A DNA stretch of 6,096 nucleotides from RGIG2094 sp045660065. GTDB taxonomy: Bacteria; Bacillota; Clostridia; RGIG6154. Positions 1 through 5,568 of the stretch are shown piece after piece. The DNA lies in NCBI GenBank assembly GCA_045660065.1, contig JAZRDC010000070.1, positions 1-6,096 of the forward strand, in the 5' to 3' direction. The translations under genes and the position numbers were made by a program. The notes under the pieces are model-generated. The model searched no databases. It saw nothing but the letters and a program-made list of their open reading frames with translations, and was not told the DNA's origin. The number at the start of each line of letters is the position of its first letter. Within the stretch, counting starts at the first letter, position 1.

Positions 1-455
1 AGAGCTTTTGTTGCTCCAACGTTTCCAAGAAGGTCAACAACTTTCTTAGTTTTGATTTCATCAAGTGCTAATGTATCGATAACAAAAATCTTACTGTCAG
101 CAACCTTTGAAGATAAAGCAGATTTTAATGCAACAAGTTTCATTTTCTTGTTAATTGAATATCTGTAATCTCTTGGCTTAGGACCTAATGCGATACCACC
201 ATGAATCCACTGTGGTGAACGGATAGAACCCTGTCTTGCTCTACCTGTACCTTTTTGTCTCCAAGGCTTAATACCGCCGCCTCTTACTTCTGCTCTTGTT
301 TTTGTGCTCTGAGTACCCTGTCTCTGATTTGCAAGATAGTTTTTAACAACTTCGTGCAATACAGCACCGTTTACTTCAGCAGCAAACAAGCTTTCGCTTA
401 ACTCGATGGTTCCGATTTCTTTACCATCCATGTTATATAAAGCCACGTTAGGCAT
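1..455 (-). CDS. rplD: 50S ribosomal protein L4 (3' end cut by window edge)
   Basis: This is ribosomal protein L4, an early 23S rRNA-binding protein of the large subunit that lines part of the exit tunnel; in some bacteria it also represses its own S10 operon. The first 151 codons are present and the C-terminal part (family about 205 residues) lies beyond position 1. The L4 core is unmistakable: the basic glycine-rich loop at residues 58-83 contains RGGGIKPWRQKGTGRARQG followed by SIRSPQW, and GPKPRDYRYSINKKM is at 91-105. The ATG start at 453-455 is chosen because an AAGGAGG-type ribosome site lies just upstream (about 463-471) and the protein begins at the usual L4 N-terminus (MPNVALYN). 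It follows rplC by 26 bases and is surely in the same transcript. I see no frameshift or odd residue. Confidence 0.97.
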   Translation of the reverse strand, partial: MPNVALYNMDGKEIGTIELSESLFAAEVNGAVLHEVVKNYLANQRQGTQSTKTRAEVRGGGIKPWRQKGTGRARQGSIRSPQWIHGGIALGPKPRDYRYSINKKMKLVALKSALSSKVADSKIFVIDTLALDEIKTKKVVDLLGNVGATKA

Positions 456-481
456 GTGTAACTTCCTCCTTCCTTAAAAAC

Positions 482-1114
482 TTACGCTTTAACTGAGTTT
501 TTAACTATTACTAATCCGCCTTTAGGACCCGGAATTGCACCGCGAACCAAAAGCAAGTTCTTTTCTACGTCTACACTTACAACGTCCAGATTCTGAATGG
601 TAACTGTTTCGCAGCCCATATGACCTGCCATCTTCTTACCTTTGAATACTCTTGAAGGATCTGAACAGCAGCCGTTTGAACCGGCATGACGGTGAACAGG
701 ACCTGTACCGTGAGTTTCTTTAAGTCTGTGAGCATTGTAACGTTTGATAACACCGGCATATCCTTTACCTTTGCTTGTTCCGGTAACGTCGATCTTATCG
801 CCTGATGCAAATACATCTGCTTTAATTTCGTCTCCGATGTTCATTGAGGCAGCATCCTCAAGTTTAAATTCTCTTAAAAATCTTTTGTAGCCAACGCCTG
901 CTTTGTCAAAATGGCCTTTTAAAGGTTTTGAAACTTTTCTTTCTTCAATATCTTTAAAACCAAGCTGAACTGCTTCATATCCATCGTTGTCAACTGTCTT
1001 TTTCTGAACTACAACGCAAGGACCGGCTTCAACTACTGTAACTGGAATAAGTTTTCCAGCTTCGTCAAAAAGCTGAGTCATACCGAGCTTTTTGCCAAGT
1101 AATGCCTTTTTCAT
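482..1114 (-). CDS. rplC: 50S ribosomal protein L3
   Basis: Ribosomal protein L3 binds 23S rRNA near the peptidyl transferase centre and starts large-subunit assembly. The 210-residue length is normal. The sequence opens with MKKALLGKKLGMTQLFDE, the typical L3 start. It carries GTSKGKGYAGVIKRYN (112-127), the central loop THGTGPVHRHAGSNG (134-148), and the signature DPSRVFKGKKMAGHMG (152-167). The C-terminus has the usual RGAIPGPKGGLV (191-202). The loop stretch AHRLKETHGTGP differs slightly from the common form, and CC at 149-150 replaces the more usual small residues; both look like lineage variation. The ATG is preceded by an AAGGAGG site 8-9 bases upstream. It lies 64 bases after rpsJ in the S10 operon. 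Confidence 0.98.
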   Translation of the reverse strand: MKKALLGKKLGMTQLFDEAGKLIPVTVVEAGPCVVVQKKTVDNDGYEAVQLGFKDIEERKVSKPLKGHFDKAGVGYKRFLREFKLEDAASMNIGDEIKADVFASGDKIDVTGTSKGKGYAGVIKRYNAHRLKETHGTGPVHRHAGSNGCCSDPSRVFKGKKMAGHMGCETVTIQNLDVVSVDVEKNLLLVRGAIPGPKGGLVIVKNSVKA

Positions 1115-1139
1115 TATTTTTTCCTCCTTATGGTTATTG

Positions 1140-1158
1140 GTTCGCCCGTATTGCGAAC
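1140..1158 (-). other. short hairpin in the rpsJ-rplC gap
   Basis: The 64-base gap between rpsJ and rplC contains a perfect 6-bp inverted repeat, GTTCGC (1140-1145) and GCGAAC (1153-1158), around a 7-base loop. It ends about 11 bases upstream of the rplC ribosome-binding site. No run of T follows, so it is not an intrinsic terminator. It could tune translation or be an RNA processing site; nothing in the sequence decides between these, and chance is possible for a stem this short. Confidence 0.35.
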
Positions 1159-1178
1159 ATGACCCACTACCTTACCGG

Positions 1179-1493
1179 TTAGATGACCTTAATTTCAACA
1201 TTAATGCCGGCAGGCAAATCAAGTTTACCTAAAGCTTCTGTGGTCTTCTGCTTAGGTGAGATCACATCAATAAGTCTTTTGTGTGTTCTCATTTCGAACT
1301 GTTCTCTGGAATCTTTGTACTTATGAACAGCTCTTAAGATTGTGATTATTTCCTTTTTAGTTGGGAGCGGAATAGGACCTGAAACTTCAGCGCCTGTTCT
1401 TTTAACTGTGTCAACGATTCTTTCTGCTGACTGGTCTACCAACGCATGGTCATAACCTTTAATCTTAATTCTGATTTTCTTTTCTGATGCCAT
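1179..1493 (-). CDS. rpsJ: 30S ribosomal protein S10 (NusE)
   Basis: Ribosomal protein S10 sits in the head of the small subunit and, as NusE, also partners NusB in transcription antitermination. The 104-residue length is standard. Diagnostic stretches are IRIKIKGYDHALVDQSAERI (7-26), VSGPIPLPTKK (37-47) and SREQFEMRTHKRLIDV (62-77), followed by the LPAGINVEIKVI terminus. The ATG at 1491-1493 is backed by a GGAGG site about 7 bases upstream (1501-1505). It is the first gene of the S10 operon, with its own promoter about 100 bases upstream and a leader of about 80 bases. The gene before it is a sugar enzyme rather than tuf, fusA or another str-operon gene. Confidence 0.98.
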   Translation of the reverse strand: MASEKKIRIKIKGYDHALVDQSAERIVDTVKRTGAEVSGPIPLPTKKEIITILRAVHKYKDSREQFEMRTHKRLIDVISPKQKTTEALGKLDLPAGINVEIKVI

Positions 1494-1580
1494 TTTTTGT
1501 CCTCCTTTTCTTATTATTTCTTACAACCGTTCCGGGTGTTTCATATCACTCCACACACTTTTGCAGCATAAGACTCATAT

Positions 1581-1609
1581 ATCTTACTATAAAAGCAACA
1601 AAAAGTCAA
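1581..1609 (-). promoter_or_regulatory. S10 operon promoter, sigma-A type
   Basis: On the minus strand TTGACT (1604-1609) is followed by exactly 17 bases and then TAAGAT (1581-1586). The first hexamer matches 5 of 6 of the -35 consensus and the second 4 of 6 of the -10 consensus. Transcription should begin near 1574, giving a leader of about 80 bases before the rpsJ ATG. The AT-rich tract immediately upstream (1611-1640), with alternating A and T runs, resembles an UP element, as expected for a strong ribosomal protein promoter. I see no strong terminator or antiterminator fold in the leader. Confidence 0.75.
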
Positions 1610-1610
1610 G

Positions 1611-1640
1611 CATTTTTTTGAAATTTTTTAAAAAATTTTT
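1611..1640 (-). promoter_or_regulatory. AT tract upstream of the S10 promoter (UP-element-like)
   Basis: Almost every base here is A or T, arranged as A-runs and T-runs directly next to the -35 hexamer on the minus strand. This placement and composition match UP elements, which bind the C-terminal domain of RNA polymerase alpha and raise promoter strength at rRNA and ribosomal protein genes. The identification rests on position and composition only. Confidence 0.45.
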
Positions 1641-1664
1641 CCACCCTGTAAAACCGCATAATAT

Positions 1665-1707
1665 CAATAAAAAACCCGCACTTTTCCTAACCAAAAAGTA
1701 CGGGTTT
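1665..1707 (-). terminator. intrinsic terminator ending the transcript from the GH109-like gene
   Basis: Arms 1672-1685 and 1694-1707 form a 14-bp stem with an 8-base loop. The single non-Watson-Crick position (1679 with 1700) is C-A on the plus strand but a G-U wobble in minus-strand RNA, and the run of six T after the stem also lies on the minus strand. Both facts point to termination of minus-strand transcripts. It lies downstream of the GH109-like gene and upstream of the S10 promoter, so it should prevent read-through into rpsJ. Confidence 0.85.
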
Positions 1708-1720
1708 CTACCTATATAAT

Positions 1721-1763
1721 ATATAGTGGTAAAAAGCCTTTTGGGGCTGATATACCACTATAT
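1721..1763. repeat. 11-bp inverted repeat with a nested small hairpin
   Basis: ATATAGTGGTA (1721-1731) is repeated inverted as TACCACTATAT (1753-1763), perfect over 11 bp. Inside it AGCC (1735-1738) pairs with GGCT (1745-1748) across a 6-base loop. On the minus strand the inner hairpin is followed by five T, which gives weak terminator character. It sits between the GH109-like gene and the strong terminator, in its 3' untranslated region. It could be a first, weaker terminator, an mRNA-stabilising 3' structure, a protein-binding site, or the remnant of a small repeat element. Confidence 0.55.
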
Positions 1764-1837
1764 TTAGAATAAGGAGTTCAGATTATTTTATTTTTTTCTT
1801 AAAAAACCGAGTTTCTTCCTATTATATATATAACATT

Positions 1838-3085
1838 TTATCTTTCTCTGTCCAATATCTCAGTGAACACTTTTTTCTGATATTCTGTAGGTTCATAGTC
1901 TGTAACAGAGCAACAGGGAATTGTAGGTGCGCTTCCGTCTGAACCCCAGAATGGTGTTGCAGTATCATTTTCGTATTTCACTCTGTCTTCTTCTTTTCTA
2001 AAGTCAGGAATATCATAGACCTTACCGCCTCCCAAAATACCACAGTGAGCAAGAATTGCAACAGACGCCATTGTGGTTGAAAAATAAACATCAAAAGGAT
2101 GTGGTTTATTTTCCCTTACGGCATTTAAAAATTCACGTGCCACAAAAAAGTCACCGCCGCCGTGTCCTGCTTTTTTAATTAGTTCTTCATCTTTATCATT
2201 CATTTCGGGAAGATAATAATTATCGGTTTCCACACCCTCAGGGGTTGTCCAACCATTATATCGGAGCATTACCCTACCTTCTCCGCCTCTCACATTTTCA
2301 ACGCTTCCTTTTTTACCGCAGATTCTGTATGAGTTATGATGGCCCCCAAAGGAAGAACAAGCGGTTACTCTGAAAACAGAACCATCATCGTTCTGAGTCA
2401 TAATAACTGCAGATGCATCCGCCCCTGCGTAGTTTGCGCGAAATGTATCCCCCTCAGGAGGCAGACAGATTGGAAATGCAGAAACTTTTTTGGGCGTAGA
2501 ACCTGTTATAAACATCAACGGCGCCAGAGAGTGTGTTACATAATATGTTTTAGGCAAAAAGCATCTCCAATGCTTTTCTGAATCAAACAATGTGTTAACA
2601 CTTTGGTCACTATACACATCAGACGGATGATTGTACTCACCCTCTGCATACATAAGTTCGCCCAATGTTCCGCCATCGTAAATCTTTTTCATTTCACGAT
2701 TGAAAGTCATATAAGGATAGTTTTCTGCAAGCATATAAATCGCCTTGCTTTTTTCTGCCGCACGAACTAAAGCAACCCCCTCTGCCATTGTTGCATTTGA
2801 GGTGCATTCGCTCAAAACGTGAATGTCTTTTTCAAGGCATTTAATAGCATAAGACGCGTGTTCGTGGAAATAGTTTGCAAGAAACACTGCATCCATAGGA
2901 TGATTTATAAACTCATCAAAATTTTCATAGCATGTAACAGAGTCATCAAGCTTTCCCTTTGCATATTTCCTCCATTTTTCGTTTTTATCGCAGATAGCCA
3001 CAATTTCCGCATCGTTTGCCAGAAAGTGCGGAATATAATGTCCGCCACGATTTGCACCAAAAATACCGAGTCTTACTTTTTTCAC
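1838..3085 (-). CDS. Gfo/Idh/MocA-fold protein, GH109-like NAD-dependent glycosidase or oxidoreductase
   Basis: A 415-residue cytoplasmic protein with no signal peptide. The N-terminal Rossmann fold shows VRLGIFGANRGGHY (4-17) with an acidic residue at D33 ending the second strand, typical of NAD binding. The second part is the Gfo/Idh/MocA alpha-beta substrate domain. Several features recall GH109 enzymes, which cleave glycosides by transient NAD-dependent oxidation: the AENYPYM stretch (120-126), GTLGELMYAEGEYNH (139-153), a TYYVTHSLAPL segment (180-190) like their Y-x-T-H-x-x-x-P motif, GHGGGDF (307-313), and DVYFST then IPDF (332-337, 359-362). The usual dehydrogenase E-K-P motif is replaced by E93-C94-T95, so a classical dehydrogenase role is doubtful. 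I choose the GTG start at 3083-3085, with a GGGGAGGG site 5 bases upstream; an in-frame GTG at 3098-3100 would overlap that site. The gene is divergent from an AraC regulator that probably controls it. Substrate unknown. Confidence 0.85.
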   Translation of the reverse strand: MKKVRLGIFGANRGGHYIPHFLANDAEIVAICDKNEKWRKYAKGKLDDSVTCYENFDEFINHPMDAVFLANYFHEHASYAIKCLEKDIHVLSECTSNATMAEGVALVRAAEKSKAIYMLAENYPYMTFNREMKKIYDGGTLGELMYAEGEYNHPSDVYSDQSVNTLFDSEKHWRCFLPKTYYVTHSLAPLMFITGSTPKKVSAFPICLPPEGDTFRANYAGADASAVIMTQNDDGSVFRVTACSSFGGHHNSYRICGKKGSVENVRGGEGRVMLRYNGWTTPEGVETDNYYLPEMNDKDEELIKKAGHGGGDFFVAREFLNAVRENKPHPFDVYFSTTMASVAILAHCGILGGGKVYDIPDFRKEEDRVKYENDTATPFWGSDGSAPTIPCCSVTDYEPTEYQKKVFTEILDRER

Positions 3086-3106
3086 AAAATCCCTCCCCAC
3101 AATTTA

Positions 3107-3134
3107 ATTATACCACCATATAACCATCTTTCAA
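3107..3134 (-). promoter_or_regulatory. promoter of the GH109-like gene
   Basis: On the minus strand TTGAAA (3129-3134) is followed by 16 bases and a perfect TATAAT (3107-3112), preceded by TGG that acts as an extended -10 (TGn). The start of transcription would fall near 3100, about 15 bases before the GTG start codon and just upstream of the ribosome site. The candidate regulator-binding repeats begin only 6 bp upstream of the -35 hexamer, the usual place for an AraC-type activator. Confidence 0.75.
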
Positions 3135-3140
3135 ATAGAT

Positions 3141-3168
3141 ATTTTCCATTTTCTTATGGAAATTTTCC
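3141..3168. promoter_or_regulatory. candidate AraC-family operator: two direct repeats 21 bp apart
   Basis: ATTTTCC occurs at 3141-3147 and again at 3162-3168, a start-to-start distance of exactly 21 bp, two DNA turns. Extending both copies to 17 bp keeps 12 identical positions. Tandem direct half-sites at this spacing are the known arrangement for AraC dimers. The pair lies between the -35 boxes of two divergent promoters, next to the one for the GH109-like gene and about 9 bp from that for the regulator. A 7-bp inverted repeat, TTTCCAT (3143-3149) with ATGGAAA (3156-3162), is superimposed on it. That the local AraC protein binds here is inference. Confidence 0.55.
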
Positions 3169-3177
3169 GCTTTTGCA

Positions 3178-3206
3178 TTGAAAATTCAATCTCATTATGT
3201 TATATT
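3178..3206 (+). promoter_or_regulatory. promoter of the AraC-family regulator
   Basis: TTGAAA (3178-3183), 17 bases, then TATATT (3201-3206); each hexamer matches 5 of 6 consensus bases. Transcription would begin about 3212-3214, leaving a very short leader that starts almost at the ribosome site AGGAG (3213-3217). The -35 box overlaps a small inverted repeat, ATTGAA (3177-3182) and TTCAAT (3185-3190), a possible autoregulatory site. A weaker alternative, TTGCAT-17-TATGTT (3173-3201), would give a slightly longer leader. Confidence 0.6.
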
Positions 3207-3225
3207 TTAATCAGGAGTTGATAAA

Positions 3226-4032
3226 ATGAAACGCAAACAAGAAAATATTTGCAAATTTGTTGATTCTGAAATTTCAGAAACCATCACAACCACAAATTTT
3301 GTTTATGAAACAAATCCTGATATTTTTAACAAAATGCAATTAAGAAGTTCCCACGCCATATACTTCGTTATTTCAGGGAACGGAGTCCTTACAACAGGTA
3401 ATAAAACATATAGTCTTGCGGCAGGAAATATGTTTTTCTCTTTTTCAGGCGTACATTTTAAAATAGAAGGAAGCGAAGATTTTTCCTTTATGTATATAAC
3501 ATTCACAGGTAGTCGCTCTGACACTCTTTTCAAAAGATTTTCAATTTCTCCCGCCAACTGCCTTTTCGAGGGCAATGAAGGTCTTGCATCATTCTGGCAA
3601 AATGCAATAGCAAGAGCAAACGAAATAAATCTTGGTTTGATAAGTGAAAGTGTTTTGCTTTATTCCTTCGCGCAACTTGCTCCCCCTGAAAAAAACATCA
3701 ATCAAAAACTTATTGATACAATATTTTCCTACATTGACTCAAACTTCACCGATTTTTCTTTAAATCTTACTTTAATGGCAAAAGAACTCGGCTATAACCC
3801 CAAATATATCTCCAAACTTTTTAAAGACAGTGCAGGTATGACATTTTCGGAATATTTAAAACACACAAGAATAAACCACGCTGTTTTCCTGATGGAACAA
3901 GGTATAACATCGGTCAAAAACATCTCACTTTTATCAGGTTACAGGGACCCATTATATTTTTCAAATATTTTCAAAAAAGAAATTGGAATTTCAGCAAGTG
4001 AATATATAAAACAAAAAGGAAATGTAAATTAA
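3226..4032 (+). CDS. AraC-family transcriptional regulator with cupin sensor domain
   Basis: A 268-residue one-component regulator. The N-terminal half (about 35-105) has the AraC sensor cupin pattern: SHAIYFVISGNGVLTTG, then AAGNMFFSFSGVHF, then a hydrophobic FSFMYITFTG strand; this fold normally binds a sugar. A short helical linker follows. The C-terminal half (about 160-265) is a double helix-turn-helix: first unit LMAKELGYNPKYISKLFK (183-200), second unit NISLLSGYRDPLYFSNIFK (232-250), with the family G-Y-x(4)-Y-F-x(3)-F-K pattern and closing SEYIKQK. ATG at 3226 has AGGAG 8 bases upstream. It is divergent from the GH109-like gene and convergent with the GH28 gene, so it most likely senses a sugar from this pathway and activates at least the divergent gene. 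The last four codons and the stop are part of a terminator palindrome. The exact inducer cannot be read from sequence. Confidence 0.93.
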   Translation: MKRKQENICKFVDSEISETITTTNFVYETNPDIFNKMQLRSSHAIYFVISGNGVLTTGNKTYSLAAGNMFFSFSGVHFKIEGSEDFSFMYITFTGSRSDTLFKRFSISPANCLFEGNEGLASFWQNAIARANEINLGLISESVLLYSFAQLAPPEKNINQKLIDTIFSYIDSNFTDFSLNLTLMAKELGYNPKYISKLFKDSAGMTFSEYLKHTRINHAVFLMEQGITSVKNISLLSGYRDPLYFSNIFKKEIGISASEYIKQKGNVN

Positions 4033-4050
4033 TTTACATTTCCTTTTTTT
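4013..4050. terminator. bidirectional terminator shared by the AraC and GH28 genes
   Basis: Positions 4013-4030 and 4031-4048 are exact reverse complements: a perfect 36-bp palindrome with 18-base arms (in RNA the central bases must form the loop). It ends in seven T on the plus strand and five T on the minus strand, so it can terminate both converging transcripts. The AraC stop codon (4030-4032) lies at its centre, and the GH28 stop is only 3 bases beyond the plus-strand T run. Confidence 0.92.
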
Positions 4051-4052
4051 AC

Positions 4053-5525
4053 TTATCTTGCACAGATATTCTCGAAACTTACGCCTTTGCAACACTGCAA
4101 GTACATAGTCTGTCTTTGAGTTGACTTACCGTTGTCAAGATAAATGTTTTTGAATTTAACATTTTTAACTTCGTAACCCGGTTCATCAAATCCTGCAACT
4201 TCAATCGCTTCACAAGGGGTAAGTGAGCCGTCTTTTTCCTGCTGGACTGCAGAAATTGTAATATCTTCAAATATACAGTCTGAAAATTCAGGAGGAGTTG
4301 GTGCTCCGATTCCGTCGTCATTATATCCAACCGAGTGGAAAATAAGTCTGCCAACAGAACAATTTCTCACACTTACATTTTTAACATATCCGCCACGCTT
4401 TTTAGTACCCTTGATTTCAATGCCAAACATAGAGTTGTTAACATCGCAGTTCCATATTTTAACATCTTCAATTCCGCCTGACATTTCGCTACCGATTGTA
4501 ATTCCGTGTCCCATATGGCTGATGCAGTCAAAAACTCTGATATGTCTTGACGGTCTGTTAATAACATTTCCTTCAGGATTTTTACCTGATTTTATAGCAA
4601 TTGAATCGTCTCCTGTGTAAAACTCACAACCGAAAATTGTGCAGTTTTCAGATGAGTCAGGGTCCCAGCCATCGCCGTTGTGAACGCCTTTTGACTCAAA
4701 AGTGCAGTTATAAGTAACCACATTATCAGAATAAATCATATGAACGTTCCAGCTTGGACCATAGGCAATTTTTATTCCTGTAATTTCAACATTTTTTGCA
4801 CAACTTACATTAATAAGTCTTGGTCTTGCTCTGCCAGGGATTGTCCAGGAAGTTTCGCATTCTTTGATTTTATCACCAAGGGCTTCCATTTCATCTTTCA
4901 TAAGCACCATTTCAATGTCGATAACATTCTGATAAAGTGTGCTTCCGCCCCCTCTCACTTCACCAAATCCTGATATTTTTACATTTTCGCAGGTAAATCC
5001 TTTTTCTCTGTCAAGCTCGCCGATGTTCAAAAGACCTGCGTAACACATCATTTCAATACCTTCAAAACGGCTCTTGATTTTAGGTGTGTAGTCTTTAACT
5101 TCCACAGTTCCGTGAAGGATTGCACCTTTTTCAAGATAAAGCTCCATATCAGAGTGCAAAAACAAAGACCCTGTCATAAAATCACCTTCAGGGATATAAA
5201 CCATCTGATTTTCCTTGCAGTCATCAAGAGCTTTCTGGATCGCCTTTGTGTTTAATGTCTTTCCATCGCCTACCGCATTGTATGGAGGTTTTGTTACATC
5301 AATTCTTTCTTTTATGATTTCTGTTTTTGCGTCTATTTTACCCACGCCTGAAACCTCAAAACTATACTCTTTTGCGCTTTCTAAATTTTCTGCTCTGAAG
5401 TGGCACTTTTCAGTTTCGCCGATTTTCTTGCCACCTTCAAAAATCTCAAACTTATCTCCAATTTTAAAATTTTCAGGTAAATCCCAATATAAAACTATGT
5501 AATTTTCTTTGCTTATAAAATTCAT
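4053..5525 (-). CDS. glycoside hydrolase family 28 protein (exo-polygalacturonase-like)
   Basis: A 490-residue enzyme predicted to hydrolyse alpha-1,4-galacturonosyl or related links in pectic oligosaccharides. Residues 1-72 resemble a fibronectin type III domain (VLYWDLPE, GGKKIGETEKCHF, NLESAKEYSFEV), as found before the catalytic domain in some bacterial exo-acting GH28 enzymes. The right-handed beta-helix begins at IDVTKPPYNAVGDGKTLNTK (75-94). GH28 active-site motifs are present in order: NGDGWD (283-288), GDD (305-307), GHG (339-341), with candidate catalytic Asp285, Asp306 and Asp307 at the family spacing of 21. The usual RIK motif reads E370-I371-K372, an Arg-to-Glu change. There is no signal peptide, so it is probably cytoplasmic and acts on imported oligomers. 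ATG at 5523-5525 has AGGAG (5533-5537) about 7 bases upstream. It lies 43 bases after the serine hydrolase gene, likely one operon. Rhamnogalacturonan or another uronide substrate is possible. Confidence 0.92.
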   Translation of the reverse strand: MNFISKENYIVLYWDLPENFKIGDKFEIFEGGKKIGETEKCHFRAENLESAKEYSFEVSGVGKIDAKTEIIKERIDVTKPPYNAVGDGKTLNTKAIQKALDDCKENQMVYIPEGDFMTGSLFLHSDMELYLEKGAILHGTVEVKDYTPKIKSRFEGIEMMCYAGLLNIGELDREKGFTCENVKISGFGEVRGGGSTLYQNVIDIEMVLMKDEMEALGDKIKECETSWTIPGRARPRLINVSCAKNVEITGIKIAYGPSWNVHMIYSDNVVTYNCTFESKGVHNGDGWDPDSSENCTIFGCEFYTGDDSIAIKSGKNPEGNVINRPSRHIRVFDCISHMGHGITIGSEMSGGIEDVKIWNCDVNNSMFGIEIKGTKKRGGYVKNVSVRNCSVGRLIFHSVGYNDDGIGAPTPPEFSDCIFEDITISAVQQEKDGSLTPCEAIEVAGFDEPGYEVKNVKFKNIYLDNGKSTQRQTMYLQCCKGVSFENICAR

Positions 5526-5568
5526 TTTTCTTCTCCTAACGTTTTTAAAATATCTATTCGCTATTTAA

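Noticed and set aside
1159..1188. Two copies of ATGACC (1159-1164 and 1183-1188) around the rpsJ stop as a binding site.
   Set aside because: Only six bases long, and one copy is within conserved rpsJ codons; likely chance.
1591..1609. TATAGT as the -10 box of the S10 promoter.
   Set aside because: It would be only 12 bases from TTGACT, too short for sigma-A; TAAGAT a little further on gives exactly 17.
1672..1707. The hairpin as a transcription attenuator in the S10 leader.
   Set aside because: The best promoter for rpsJ lies downstream of the hairpin, so the hairpin is not in the S10 leader; it better fits termination of the upstream gene.
1801..1815. A small AAAC/GTTT hairpin followed by T on the minus strand just after the GH109-like stop codon, as a terminator.
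   Set aside because: The stem is only 4 bp and all AT apart from one pair; a much stronger terminator follows at 1665-1707.
2336..2581. Plus-strand open frames opposite the GH109-like and GH28 genes (such as 2336-2581, 2819-3181, 4740-4973, 5595-5954) and the minus frame opposite araC (3303-3575).
   Set aside because: They lie antisense or out of frame inside genes with clear family motifs, have no recognisable domains, and lack convincing ribosome sites.
3086..3100. A longer start for the GH109-like gene at the GTG at 3098-3100 (adds five residues).
   Set aside because: The extra codons are made of the GGGGAGGG ribosome site itself, no ribosome site precedes them, and the predicted transcription start is about at that position. 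The GTG at 3083-3085 has proper spacing and gives a typical K-K-V-R-L-G-I-F-G N-terminus.
5526..5568. A separate promoter for the GH28 gene in the 43-bp gap.
   Set aside because: AT-rich, but no pair of hexamers with acceptable spacing; co-transcription with the upstream hydrolase is simpler. The repeated ATTCGC there lies partly in the hydrolase stop region and is too short to interpret.
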